Shown here piece by piece: positions 24,986-32,719 of a stretch of DNA of 42,398 bases. This DNA comes from a virus. Location of the stretch: IMG/VR virus record IMGVR_UViG_3300007735_000734, positions 1-42,398 of that record, one strand, 5' to 3'. Within the stretch, counting starts at the first letter, position 1. Every line of letters starts with the position of its first letter. A program made the position numbers and the translations under genes. The notes under the pieces are model-generated. The model did not search any database. It saw only the letters and a list, made by a program, of their open reading frames with translations, and was not told the DNA's origin.

Positions 24986-25858
24986 ATGGCTATTACCCGA
25001 ATCAAGAACTCCAGCATCAGAAGCAACGGGCCAAAGTACGACAACGCCCTTGCTGGTTTGCCGTATCGTCCTACGATCGGCACAGCCACCGACGGTGGTA
25101 CCGGTACCACGGTATCGGTTGCCTTCACCGAGAACAATTCTGCCGGTGCTGGCATTACCTATACCGCCTTGTCCACTCCAGGATCATTAACGGGAACAGG
25201 ATCTGCAAGCCCTGTTACCGTCTCTGGTTTGACTACTGGTACTGCCTATACCTTCCAGGTTAAGGCAGGTAATAGCCTTGGTGATTCTGCGTATTCCTCT
25301 GCAAGCAACTCGGTAACTCCGATCTCACCCTCCAGCTATGAATCTATTGCTACTGCTACTGGTACGGGTTCAAGTTCAACATTAACTTTCAGTTCTATCC
25401 CTAGCACCTTCAAGCACTTACAAATTCGGGGAATCGCTCGAGGTACAGCAAACGGCGGAACAACTCCACTCACGCTTTGGATTCAATGTAATTCTGATAC
25501 CGGAAGTAATTACGCTTACCACAGATTGCAGGGAGATGGTTCTACTGCTTCAGCACTTGGCCAAGCAACGCAAACAAAAATATTTGCAGGAGTTTACGCA
25601 GATTCAGGTTATGCAGCCAACATAACAGGCGCAATATATGTTGATTTGCTTGATTATGGTTCAACATCCAAATATAAAACTTTCAGAGCTATGTCGGGTG
25701 TAGATGATAATTCCGGCACCACTGGATCACAAATAAGTTTGCGTTCTGGATTATGGATGAGTACGAGCGCGGTAACTTCGATTACCATAACAAACAATGG
25801 TGGGGATAATTTCTCAACTTCAACCACTTTTGCCCTATACGGAATTAAGGAATTTTAG
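24986..25858 (+). CDS. Tail fibre with fibronectin III domain and head 2
   Basis: The 290-residue product has a short basic N-terminus (AITRIKNSSIRSNGPKYDN), a fibronectin type III-like domain at ~28-112 (VSVAFTENNSAGAGITYTAL, SGLTTGTAYTFQVKAGNSLG), and a C-terminal head from ~115 (YESIATATG, TLTFSSIPSTFKHLQIRGIA) ending FALYGIKEF. The head is paralogous to those at 26299 and 27175. AGGAGAG precedes the ATG. Fn3 domains in phage tails help surface adhesion. From about 25370 the base composition is again more A/T-rich than the Fn3 part. Confidence 0.8.
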   Translation: MAITRIKNSSIRSNGPKYDNALAGLPYRPTIGTATDGGTGTTVSVAFTENNSAGAGITYTALSTPGSLTGTGSASPVTVSGLTTGTAYTFQVKAGNSLGDSAYSSASNSVTPISPSSYESIATATGTGSSSTLTFSSIPSTFKHLQIRGIARGTANGGTTPLTLWIQCNSDTGSNYAYHRLQGDGSTASALGQATQTKIFAGVYADSGYAANITGAIYVDLLDYGSTSKYKTFRAMSGVDDNSGTTGSQISLRSGLWMSTSAVTSITITNNGGDNFSTSTTFALYGIKEF

Positions 25859-25861
25859 ACT

Positions 25862-26299
25862 ATGCCCCAAGGTGGTCACAACAAGATTGCAGACTTCTGT
25901 ACATTAGAGGATTGCAACAAGCCGTATATGGCTAAGGGATATTGCACAATGCACTACCGCAGATTCCGACTATACGGAAATCCACAAACCAAATTACGAA
26001 ACGGAATCCAAACCAATCAAGATGGGTACACCTACATTAGAGTAGTGCCTGGTAATGGAAAACTAGGCAAATATAAACTAGAACACCGGATCGTAATGGA
26101 ACAGCACTTGGGCAGAGAACTTCTTACCACAGAGTATGTTCACCACAAGAACGGCAATCGTAAAGATAATCGTATAGAGAACTTAGAACTATGGTCACAC
26201 GCACAACCGCCAGGACAAAGAATTGAGGATAAAGTGACTTATGCCATTGAAATCCTAGAGCAGTATGCTCCACACCTTTTAGGCAAGGTGAGTGCATAA
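25862..26299 (+). CDS. HNH endonuclease 1
   Basis: The 145-residue protein has an N-terminal zinc-finger-like part (FCTLEDCNKPYMAKGYCTMH, i.e. C-x4-C ... C-x2-H) and an HNH nuclease core: HRIVMEQHLGRELLTTEYVH, then HKNGNRKDNRIENLELWSH. The HH--N--DNR-EN-EL pattern is the beta-beta-alpha metal site. It lies three bases after one fibre gene and overlaps the next by one base, so it is expressed with them. Free-standing HNH genes are often mobile and nick near their own locus. A role in fibre-gene exchange is inference. Confidence 0.88.
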   Translation: MPQGGHNKIADFCTLEDCNKPYMAKGYCTMHYRRFRLYGNPQTKLRNGIQTNQDGYTYIRVVPGNGKLGKYKLEHRIVMEQHLGRELLTTEYVHHKNGNRKDNRIENLELWSHAQPPGQRIEDKVTYAIEILEQYAPHLLGKVSA

Positions 26300-26805
26300 T
26301 GGCAGCAGGAGCAACTTACGAGCCAATAGCGACCGCTTCCATTAGTGGAGTTTCGACTTACACATTTTCCAGTATTAGTGGTTCCTACACAGACTTGAAA
26401 TTGATTACAAACGCCATAGTCGGAAGCGCAGGAGATTATTTGCGTATTAGATTTAATGGCGATACTGCTACCAATTATTCCTCAACCGGACTTCGGGGTA
26501 ATGGATCAGCCGCAACAAGTAGCCGTTTTACTTCCCAAACCGGTATTTATTTGGGAACGGCTAAAGGCGGTTCAACTACTGTTCCTTTTTTGGCTATTGC
26601 TAACGTATTTTCTTATGCCGGTTCTACTAATAAAACTTGCTTAATTGAATACTCTAACGATCAAAACGGAGATGGAAGCGTTGAAAGGCACGTTGGATTA
26701 TGGAGAAGCACCTCAGTCATAACTTCTATTACAGTTTATTCTGATGGTGGGTTCAATTTTGGTACTGGTTCAACTGCCACCCTCTACGGAATAAAGAGCG
26801 CGTAA
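26299..26805 (+). CDS. Tail fibre, head 3 (stand-alone)
   Basis: The 168-residue product is a head domain alone: TYEPIATASISGVSTYTFSS, ISGSYTDLKLI, a beta body with LRIRFNGDTATNYSSTGLRG, and an end ATLYGIKSA. It lacks the fibre-type N-terminus seen at 24109, so it may attach to another fibre or be expressed as an exchangeable tip. Its ATG overlaps the HNH stop by one base, and its stop overlaps the next HNH start by one base. Confidence 0.75.
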   Translation: MAAGATYEPIATASISGVSTYTFSSISGSYTDLKLITNAIVGSAGDYLRIRFNGDTATNYSSTGLRGNGSAATSSRFTSQTGIYLGTAKGGSTTVPFLAIANVFSYAGSTNKTCLIEYSNDQNGDGSVERHVGLWRSTSVITSITVYSDGGFNFGTGSTATLYGIKSA

Positions 26806-27173
26806 TGAAACCCTGCAAAGAGTCTAATACGGGAATTACCAACAACGGGTATAGCCGCATTAAACATAATGGCAAAAACATACAAGCACACCGACTTGCG
26901 TGGGAAGAAGCAAATGGCACGATCCCCAAAGGATTAGTTATTGATCACCTCTGCCGCAATCGTAAGTGTGTAGAAGTGGATCATCTAGAATTGGTAAGCC
27001 AGCAAGTCAATGTAATGCGTGGGCTGCACAATATAGATAACCGAACTCACTGCAATAAAGGTCACCAGTTTGAAGGGAACATTATGGTACGCAAGAACGG
27101 CAAGCGTGAATGTGCCGAGTGTAACCGAGAACGAGCAAGGGCAAACTACGCCCGTAAAGTAAAGGCGGCCTAA
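26805..27173 (+). CDS. HNH endonuclease 2
   Basis: The 122-residue protein shows AHRLAWEEANGTIPKGLVID, then HLCRNRKCVEVDHLELVS, an HNH core of the LAW-x-x-x-G-x-I-P-G-VIDH-C-N--C---HLELV type common in phage homing enzymes. Its C-terminus has CNKGHQF and CAECNRERARANYARK, a second zinc knuckle with a basic helix for DNA contact. It differs from HNH 1, so the two were acquired independently. It overlaps the preceding fibre gene by one base and ends two bases before the next. Confidence 0.88.
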   Translation: MKPCKESNTGITNNGYSRIKHNGKNIQAHRLAWEEANGTIPKGLVIDHLCRNRKCVEVDHLELVSQQVNVMRGLHNIDNRTHCNKGHQFEGNIMVRKNGKRECAECNRERARANYARKVKAA

Positions 27174-27174
27174 T

Positions 27175-27678
27175 ATGCCTACACCCACTTATGTCGCTTT
27201 GGCTAAGACAGTTTTGACAACAACGGCTAGTTATGTTGATTTTGATGCAATTCCGCAAACTTATACAGATTTAATAATAGTTGCATCTACGCGCAATAAC
27301 TCTGGAGCAGGTGAACAAAATATTGTATTACGAAACAACAAAGCAGCTTTTAGTAGTGCGCGTGGCTTAGAGGGCAATGGTTCTTCTGCTTCATCTAACA
27401 GTTTTGCAAATCAAGGAAGTGTAGCAAATAGCACTTTTACTAGCAATACTTTTACAAGTAGTGAATTTTATCTAGCAAATTATACAAGAGCAGGAAATCA
27501 CCAAACCAGCTCAACTACTGCTAACGAAAACAACACGGCTACAATTACAAATGGCATAAGAGCAACTGCCGCCGTAGATTCGGAAAGTGTGGCTGTCACA
27601 TCATTACGGATAGCTTCTACTTTAGGCAGTTTTGTTTCCGGTTCCCGTTTTGACCTATACGGCATTAAGAACTCATAA
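27175..27678 (+). CDS. Tail fibre, head 4 (stand-alone)
   Basis: The 167-residue product starts PTPTYVALAKTVLTTTASYV, has DFDAIPQTYTDLIIVASTR and ends SRFDLYGIKNS. It is related to heads 2 and 3 through the pattern 'IP-TY-DL-I' and the LYGIK end, but is otherwise divergent. A/T-ending codons prevail. It has no fibre N-terminus. It lies directly after HNH 2 and before the second accessory paralog. Confidence 0.75.
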   Translation: MPTPTYVALAKTVLTTTASYVDFDAIPQTYTDLIIVASTRNNSGAGEQNIVLRNNKAAFSSARGLEGNGSSASSNSFANQGSVANSTFTSNTFTSSEFYLANYTRAGNHQTSSTTANENNTATITNGIRATAAVDSESVAVTSLRIASTLGSFVSGSRFDLYGIKNS

Positions 27679-27686
27679 GGAGAAAA

Positions 27687-27920
27687 ATGGCAGACAAACC
27701 AACCAAACTCATTGTTGATTGCTCGACAGGGGAGCAGACAGTAGTAGAGCTGACTGACGAGGAAATTGCTCAACTAGAGGCTGATCGCGTAGCAGCAGAG
27801 GCGCAACGAGCAGAGCAAGAGGCAGCAGAGGCAGCTAAGGCACAAATTAAGGCAGCAGCTCTTGCCAAGTTAGCTTCACTCGGACTTACTGAGGACGAGG
27901 CTAAAGCCATCGCTGGCTAA
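27687..27920 (+). CDS. Small coiled fibre-accessory protein 2
   Basis: The 77-residue product reads KLIVDCSTGEQTVVELTDEE, then a long Ala/Glu/Gln helix, ending ALAKLASLGLTEDEAKAIAG. It is a paralog of 24764..24970. AAGGAGA precedes the ATG. One copy follows the first fibre head and the other follows the last, so they bracket the HNH-containing cassette. Proteins of this kind in other phages sit after fibre genes as assembly factors or tip subunits; the function here is unproven. Confidence 0.75.
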   Translation: MADKPTKLIVDCSTGEQTVVELTDEEIAQLEADRVAAEAQRAEQEAAEAAKAQIKAAALAKLASLGLTEDEAKAIAG

Positions 27921-28042
27921 TGAGCCTGATCACAGGAAACTGCACGACCGATGATCTCCCCTCGTGGGAGGATTTTGTCGACCCTATAGACGGATATAAG
28001 GAGAACAATGCCCTACGGCTCAGACATCACCGAAGGTGGTGA
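27920..28042 (+). CDS. Possible 40-residue protein overlapping the nozzle gene
   Basis: The ATG overlaps the previous stop (TAATG) and the frame reads MSLITGNCTTDDLPSWEDFV then DPIDGYKENN before entering the next gene out of frame for 35 bases. The upstream part has normal coding character and fills an otherwise empty gap. No RBS beyond coupling is seen, so existence is uncertain. Confidence 0.4.
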   Translation: MSLITGNCTTDDLPSWEDFVDPIDGYKENNALRLRHHRRW

Positions 28043-29939
28043 GTACCGCGAGATAGCCTTCTCGCTGTCCAATCCCAATATCGCTGCGTCGATCTACACT
28101 CCAACCGACTATGCCTACGATATAGCCATCAACGGTTTGCCGTTCTTCCTGATGAATAGCGATCAGAACCCTTATCGTCGGGTGACCGCCAAGTATCGCA
28201 AGGATCAATTCGATCAAACCCGCGAAGCGGGTGAGCAGTCGCTTACTGGCTGGTGGTTCCGATCCCAGTCATCCTTCCACCTTGGCGCTGGTATCAAGTA
28301 CTTCGAGCCTGCTCAGGATGAGTCCTTGCGATTCCAGTACACCGAATCCAAGGGATGCGATATCTGGACAAAGGGCCAAGTAGAACTTCTCAATACGACC
28401 GTCAGGGCGCTTACCAGTTCCAATACTCCATTAATCATCGGAGCCAATGATGGCACCAATGACTGCCTTGTTGTTGCTGACGCAACCGAACTCAAGAAGA
28501 TCACGATGAGTAACGATACCCCTACCGTATCTACCTATACTCAAGCTGGCACTGCTTCTACCATCTTTGATCTGACCACCGATGGAACCCGTTACTGGTT
28601 TATCAATACCACTCACGTCCATCGTGGCAATATCGGTGGCGCTACTGGTGATACAGAAATCTACAACGCATCTTCTACCACCGCCGCTCGCATTAAATAT
28701 GTCAAACAACGCCTTATTGCAGCAGTCAATAACACATTACGAGAATTAGATCCTGCTCATACTGGCGGAGGAGCGCTTCCGGCGGCTTTCTACACCCACC
28801 CACAGACTGACTGGACCTGGACGACAATCTCTGAAGGTCCTGCTGCCATCTATGTTGGCGGCTATAGCCGCAAGAACTCTTCTATCTATAAGATTACCCT
28901 TGATCTCACCGCAGCCAATTCACTAGGATTCCCCGACCTTAATGTTCCTACCGTTGTCGTCGATCTGCCAGAGGGCGAGATCATCAATACCTTTGATACC
29001 TACCTGGGAACCTATGGCGTTCTTTGCACCAATAAAGGTGTGCGAATAGCCATCCTTGGCACTGAAGGAAATGTCTCCTACGGCCCGCTTCTTTTTGAAG
29101 TCGAATGTACTGATGTCACCTTCCGTGACAAGTTTGCCTATGTCTCTACCAAGGTTGACGGTGAATCAGGATTGGTTCGTATTGATCTCTCAGAGCCTGT
29201 TATCGCTAACAGTCTGGTCTTTCCCTACGCCTGGGATGTCTACGCTTCTGGAGAGACGACGACAAGCAATTCTACCGCCTTCCTAGGAGCGACCGATAGG
29301 GTCGCTTTCTGCGTTCCTGGTGACGGTGTATGGATCGAATCCTATGGCGTAAAGGTTTCTAGCGGGTATCTCCAAACCGGTTATATCCGTTACAACACTC
29401 TTGAGGACAAGATCTTCAAGTTCCTTAGTCCACGCGTTGATACTACCAATGGTGCCTTTACGGTGTTCTCTATTGGAGAAACAGGTACTGAATATGATAT
29501 CGGTGGCTACGCCCAAGGAACAGGAGCAAGTGAACTCGGTATTCCTTACCCTACCGGTACTCATCAATACCTTGGCTTCAAGTTCACCTTGAATCGATCA
29601 TCTACTGATTCCACTAAAGGACCACTCTTTACCGGATACCAACTCAAGAGCTTGCCCGCAGTACTTCGTCAACGACTGATCCAATACCCATTAGCCTGCT
29701 ATGACCACGAGAGCGATTCACTCAACAACGAGGTCGGCTATGACGGTCGAGCCTTCGACCGTTTGAGCAACTTGGAAAGCATTGAGAATGTCGGAGACAC
29801 AGTACGCGTACAAGATTTCAGAACCGGTGAATCCTTCATCGGTCTGATAGAAGAGATGGATTTCCGAAACGTCACTCCTACCGACAAGCGTTTTAGCGGG
29901 TTCGGAGGAGTCCTCACTGTTGTCATAAGGACGGTATAA
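28008..29939 (+). CDS. Tail nozzle-like beta-propeller protein
   Basis: The 643-residue product is beta-rich throughout, with repeated blade-like units such as IYVGGYSRKNSSIYKITLDL, YLGTYGVLCTNKGVRIAIL and FAYVSTKVDGESGLVRIDL. Early it has WWFRSQSSFHLGAGIKYFEP then SKGCDIWTKGQVELL, a pattern I associate with tail tube or nozzle proteins of short-tailed phages. It would form the tail end below the adaptor. AAGGAG lies before the ATG. With the adaptor-like gene at 22474 it supports a podovirus-like tail. Confidence 0.6.
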   Translation: MPYGSDITEGGEYREIAFSLSNPNIAASIYTPTDYAYDIAINGLPFFLMNSDQNPYRRVTAKYRKDQFDQTREAGEQSLTGWWFRSQSSFHLGAGIKYFEPAQDESLRFQYTESKGCDIWTKGQVELLNTTVRALTSSNTPLIIGANDGTNDCLVVADATELKKITMSNDTPTVSTYTQAGTASTIFDLTTDGTRYWFINTTHVHRGNIGGATGDTEIYNASSTTAARIKYVKQRLIAAVNNTLRELDPAHTGGGALPAAFYTHPQTDWTWTTISEGPAAIYVGGYSRKNSSIYKITLDLTAANSLGFPDLNVPTVVVDLPEGEIINTFDTYLGTYGVLCTNKGVRIAILGTEGNVSYGPLLFEVECTDVTFRDKFAYVSTKVDGESGLVRIDLSEPVIANSLVFPYAWDVYASGETTTSNSTAFLGATDRVAFCVPGDGVWIESYGVKVSSGYLQTGYIRYNTLEDKIFKFLSPRVDTTNGAFTVFSIGETGTEYDIGGYAQGTGASELGIPYPTGTHQYLGFKFTLNRSSTDSTKGPLFTGYQLKSLPAVLRQRLIQYPLACYDHESDSLNNEVGYDGRAFDRLSNLESIENVGDTVRVQDFRTGESFIGLIEEMDFRNVTPTDKRFSGFGGVLTVVIRTV

Positions 29940-30137
29940 ATGTCTGCTGCCGATTGGGCTGGTCTCATCGTATCTGTTGTCACTATCGCCTCTGCTTTTG
30001 TTATGGCGATTCAATGGTTGGTCAAGCACTACCTCAATGAACTCAAACCCAATTCTGGATCAAGTCTGAAGGACTCGGTAGTCCGGCTAGAACGGCAAGT
30101 AGAAAAAATTATGGACATACTCCTGGAGCGTAAATGA
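29940..30137 (+). CDS. Small membrane protein, holin-like
   Basis: The 65-residue product has one hydrophobic helix at ~7-28 (GLIVSVVTIASAFVMAIQWL) and a charged coiled tail (SVVRLERQVEKIMDILLERK). It directly precedes and overlaps by four bases the endolysin gene, the usual position for a holin or a lysis regulator. Similar single-helix proteins with an LER-V--I--LLE tail are common next to phage lysins. Confidence 0.65.
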   Translation: MSAADWAGLIVSVVTIASAFVMAIQWLVKHYLNELKPNSGSSLKDSVVRLERQVEKIMDILLERK

Positions 30138-30586
30138 TCCCACTAGCACGAGTTGCACAACCAGCCGCTAAGGCCATTCTCCAGCAGGCTACAGCGCTAC
30201 GACCTAAGCGCAACAAGGCATCTGATGGCCTCTTGCCATCCAAGGCACACATCAAGCAGAATCCCAACTCTGATCACAACTCAGGCTTTGCCTGCGATCT
30301 CACCCACGATCCAGCTAATGGGATAGACTGCAAGGACATATTCGAGAAACTGAAAGAGGACCCTCGTGTCAAATACCTCATCTTCCAAGGCCGCATCTGG
30401 TCGCAAGAAAAAGGCGAGCGCCACCACAACGGCTACTCCCACCCGCACCACCTCCACATCAGCATCAAAGAAACCAAAGGCAGCGACACCAGCCCGTGGT
30501 TCCCTTGGCTCGGCAAAGCCAAAGCCAGTGACAAGATCAAAGCAACACTCAGCAAGAAACCAAAGAAAGAAGTCCGAAATGACTAA
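30134..30586 (+). CDS. M15-family peptidase endolysin
   Basis: The 150-residue enzyme would cut peptidoglycan cross-bridges at lysis. The zinc site of the M15 (D-Ala-D-Ala carboxypeptidase-like) fold is visible as SDHNSGFACDLTHD (H48, D55) and HPHHLHIS (H108), with SDG-LPS-AH-KQ upstream. A Lys-rich C-terminal tail may aid wall binding. It starts four bases before the end of the membrane-protein gene (TGGAG before the ATG) and overlaps the next gene by eight bases, forming a lysis cassette. Confidence 0.85.
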   Translation: MIPLARVAQPAAKAILQQATALRPKRNKASDGLLPSKAHIKQNPNSDHNSGFACDLTHDPANGIDCKDIFEKLKEDPRVKYLIFQGRIWSQEKGERHHNGYSHPHHLHISIKETKGSDTSPWFPWLGKAKASDKIKATLSKKPKKEVRND

Positions 30587-30773
30587 AGATAAGGCAATTC
30601 AGATACTTTATTCCTATTTGCGAGCTGGAGCAGCCGCAGCAGCGGCGCTCTATCTAGCGGGCGAGACTGATCCTAAGACCCTGTGTTGGGCCTTTGTAGC
30701 AGCCATAGCAGGGCCAGCGCTCAAGGCGCTGGATAAGACAGCCAAGGAATTTGGACGAGGTTCTAAGAAGTAG
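30579..30773 (+). CDS. Second small membrane protein, putative holin
   Basis: The 64-residue product starts MTKDKAIQILYSYLRAGAAA and has two short hydrophobic segments (AAAAALYLAGE, LCWAFVAAIAGPAL) around an ETDPKT turn, ending in a basic tail (FGRGSKK). This fits a two-helix holin hairpin. The start at 30579 overlaps the endolysin stop; the frame is open upstream to 30366, but that part is an overlap artefact. It is the last gene before the terminator. Confidence 0.65.
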   Translation: MTKDKAIQILYSYLRAGAAAAAALYLAGETDPKTLCWAFVAAIAGPALKALDKTAKEFGRGSKK

Positions 30774-30963
30774 TTTCCTGCGAGGCAAATGGGCGATCCC
30801 TAACGGGGTCGCCCTCTTTTTTTATTTTCTGGACAAGTTCAATATCTTCTTCAGCAAGCCAATTCATCAACTTTTGAGCCATCAACTGTGGCGGGTCTGG
30901 AAGTGTGTAGCCATAGTATTTCCAAAGGATCTTTGCAAAGGTATTACGAGGTTCGAGTTCCAC
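30763..30963 (-). CDS. Small leftward hypothetical protein, GTG start
   Basis: The 66-residue product begins (M)ELEPRNTFAKILWKYYGYTL and continues PDPPQLMAQKLMNWLAEEDI. The GTG at 30963 has GGAGGG 5-7 bases upstream, a strong RBS, so this start is preferred over a longer frame to 31065. It overlaps the previous leftward gene by 20 bases and the end of the rightward holin gene by 11. The terminator at 30791 falls inside its C-terminal codons. No family was recognised. Confidence 0.65.
   Translation of the reverse strand: MELEPRNTFAKILWKYYGYTLPDPPQLMAQKLMNWLAEEDIELVQKIKKEGDPVRDRPFASQETTS
30791..30824 (+). terminator. Strong rho-independent terminator of the virion/lysis block
   Basis: GGGCGATCCC (30791..30800) pairs with GGGGTCGCCC (30805..30814) over a four-base loop, ten pairs with one G-U, followed by TCTTTTTTT and further T-rich sequence. 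It lies 18 bases after the last rightward lysis gene and ends the late transcript. Confidence 0.92.
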
Positions 30964-31099
30964 TGAGACCCTCCAGGTATTCCTTCCACCGCTTAGGCGG
31001 TGGCCACGGGATTCCCCACTGAGCCAAGGTCGCTTTAGTCCAACCGCCTTTGGCGGTTCTCTCAAATTCTATTTCCTCTTTGCTTGGTATGCGATCCAT
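30944..31099 (-). CDS. Small leftward protein with WGIPWPPPK motif
   Basis: The 51-residue product reads MDRIPSKEEIEFERTAKGGW, then TKATLAQWGIPWPPPKRWKE. The pattern GW-(R/K)-TLA-WG-PWPPPK-W is one I associate with small proteins of actinobacterial phages. A strong RBS (GGGAGGG) precedes the ATG at 31099. It is the first gene of a two-gene leftward unit facing the lysis cassette and divergent from the replication block. Confidence 0.75.
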   Translation of the reverse strand: MDRIPSKEEIEFERTAKGGWTKATLAQWGIPWPPPKRWKEYLEGLSGTRTS

Positions 31100-31114
31100 T
31101 ATTCCCTCCCCTAC

Positions 31115-31143
31115 GGAACGGCTAGGCGCGTCAGCGCCGTTCC
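31115..31143. repeat. Inverted repeat in the divergent promoter region
   Basis: GGAACGGC (31115..31122) and GCCGTTCC (31136..31143) form a perfect 8-bp stem. It lies between the leftward gene at 31099 and the candidate promoters near 31166..31194, so it could be an operator or a hairpin in the leftward leader. Confidence 0.45.
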
Positions 31144-31165
31144 TACCCCACCCCGTACTGTTCCT

Positions 31166-31194
31166 TTGTCACTCGCTTACGCTCGTATTATACA
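31166..31194 (+). promoter_or_regulatory. Candidate promoter for the replication block
   Basis: TTGTCA (31166..31171), a 17-base spacer and TATACA (31189..31194) match sigma-70 elements at 5 of 6 and 4 of 6. On the other strand the overlapping bases 31187..31192 read TATAAT, a perfect -10 for the leftward pair of genes, although no -35 stands at the right distance. A perfect hairpin ACACGCC-GAG-GGCGTGT (31209..31225) follows in the rightward leader. Confidence 0.5.
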
Positions 31195-31280
31195 CATCTC
31201 CGCTACGGACACGCCGAGGGCGTGTATCAGTTCTTGCTTTTGTCAGTGGTCAAGAGTACCTTTGGTTTCAAGGAGGATCA

Positions 31281-32255
31281 ATGGACATAGTTCAAGAGCT
31301 AATACTTGCGCTCCGCAACAAAGATGCGTCGCGCAGTAGAAGCGTACAGACACAGATCGGACCGTCAGAACTCGGCGGTTGCTCTCGTAAAGTCTGGTTC
31401 CGCATTAACTCTCATCCCGTCACTAACGAGAATAACCTCAAGTTAGCAGCGATTATGGGAACTGCGATACATACCGAGATCGAAGCCGCGCTTACGCGCA
31501 TCGATCCTGAACATAAAAGATTCTGGCTAGAGACAGAAGTTGAGTACGGCGATATGAAAGCCCACATCGACTGCTATATGCCAGAGGAAAAGATGATCGT
31601 GGACTGGAAGACCATCAAGACCAAGACTGCTGGTTACTTCCCGTCTACTCAACAGCGCTGGCAGGTTCAGGTATACGGATACCTGATGATCCACGGCGGG
31701 GGAAATCCTGTGGATAAAGTCGCACTCGTTGCGATTTGCAGAGATGGCGATGAGCGTGATGTAATTCTGCACGAGGAGCCATACGATGAGTCCATCGCAC
31801 TCGAAGCCTTCGCGTGGTTAAAGCAGATCAGAGAATCTGAAACCGCTCCTGCTGCAGAAAAAGATGCGATGAGTTATTGTCGGTTCTATTGTAACTATTA
31901 CGACGAGTCTGGTGAGATTGGATGCACTGGTCTAAAAAAAGCAGACGCACCTATGGTGCGGATCTCTGAAGGACACGCTGACGTAGTAGCACAGCAATAC
32001 TGGGAGCTTGATCAAACCATCAAGGATTTGACCAAGCGCAAAGAAGGTCTCAAAGATGAACTCGAAGGATATGTCGGAGAGACTAATAGCGGATACCAGA
32101 TCACCTGGACTTCCGTAGCTGGTAGAAAAACGGTAGATAGCCAAGAAGTAGAAAAAGTTCTAGGCTATGTACCATACAAAGTAGGGAAGGAATCCCTACG
32201 ACTGGAAGTAAAAGCAACAACTAACGAAGGAGAAGAAGCAAGTGGCCTCGAATAG
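31281..32255 (+). CDS. Cas4/RecB-like exonuclease with Fe-S cysteines
   Basis: The 324-residue enzyme belongs to the PD-(D/E)XK nuclease superfamily. Visible are H64 (TAIHTEIE), D97 (KAHIDCY), D108-x-K110 (IVDWKTIK) and QVQVYGY, the RecB order. Cysteines C34 (GGCSRKVWF), C200, C204 and C215 (CRFYCNYYDESGEIGC) match the four-Cys iron-sulfur cluster of Cas4 and AddB. It likely resects DNA ends for recombination or replication. AAGGAGG lies before the ATG at 31281; an open frame from 31050 is not used. It heads the replication block. Confidence 0.85.
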   Translation: MDIVQELILALRNKDASRSRSVQTQIGPSELGGCSRKVWFRINSHPVTNENNLKLAAIMGTAIHTEIEAALTRIDPEHKRFWLETEVEYGDMKAHIDCYMPEEKMIVDWKTIKTKTAGYFPSTQQRWQVQVYGYLMIHGGGNPVDKVALVAICRDGDERDVILHEEPYDESIALEAFAWLKQIRESETAPAAEKDAMSYCRFYCNYYDESGEIGCTGLKKADAPMVRISEGHADVVAQQYWELDQTIKDLTKRKEGLKDELEGYVGETNSGYQITWTSVAGRKTVDSQEVEKVLGYVPYKVGKESLRLEVKATTNEGEEASGLE

Positions 32256-32712
32256 CCCAACAACCAAACTCCAAGTCAACTTCAAGTTGAGCAACGGAGA
32301 TCTCATCAACGTCTACGCAGATACGCAAGAGGAATTGGAAAAGGGTTTGACCTCTATCCAAGATCTTTCGACGCTTATCTCTAGCGTTTCGCAATCGCTC
32401 AATGGCGTAGCTCGCGTCATTGATATCGCTAAGGTCGCACCTAGCGCACCAGCGCCGGTGGCAGCACCAGCAGCAGCACCGGTAGCAGCGGCGAGCGCTG
32501 CAGTCGAGACTGTTGTTGATCGTTATGGCAACCAGTGGACTTACGGTTTGCCTGATGCACCAGACCTACCCGATGGTCGTGGTAAGTATGCAAAGAAGCG
32601 CGGTACCTCTAAGCAAGGTAAGGCGTATGTTGGTTGGTTTGATCCAGCCAAGGGTCCGAAACCATTCCAACCTGGAGCTGTTGAAGCGGAAACAATTTGG
32701 GCAAAAAACTAA
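32242..32712 (+). CDS. Early hypothetical protein, GTG start
   Basis: The 156-residue product has a folded N-terminal part (KLQVNFKLSNGDLINVYADT), an Ala/Pro linker (~86-105) and a C-terminal part with YGNQWTYGLPDAPDLPDGRG and GKAYVGWFDPAKG. The linker between two domains and the aromatic, basic end suggest binding to nucleic acid, possibly single-stranded, but no SSB signature is seen. The GTG has AAGGAG 9 bases upstream and overlaps the exonuclease gene by 14 bases. Confidence 0.7.
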   Translation: MASNSPTTKLQVNFKLSNGDLINVYADTQEELEKGLTSIQDLSTLISSVSQSLNGVARVIDIAKVAPSAPAPVAAPAAAPVAAASAAVETVVDRYGNQWTYGLPDAPDLPDGRGKYAKKRGTSKQGKAYVGWFDPAKGPKPFQPGAVEAETIWAKN

Positions 32713-32719
32713 ACGACCA

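Noticed and set aside
24109-27920. Fibre cassette considered as a diversity-generating retroelement
   Set aside because: No reverse transcriptase gene and no template/variable repeat pair were seen; the heads are paralogs, not near-identical repeats.
30366-30578. Longer N-terminus for the holin-like gene
   Set aside because: It lies entirely over the endolysin gene in another frame and is a Ser/Thr/Lys-rich artefact.
31050-31280. Longer N-terminus for the Cas4-like gene
   Set aside because: The upstream part covers the divergent promoter and a leftward gene; ATG at 31281 has a strong AAGGAGG.
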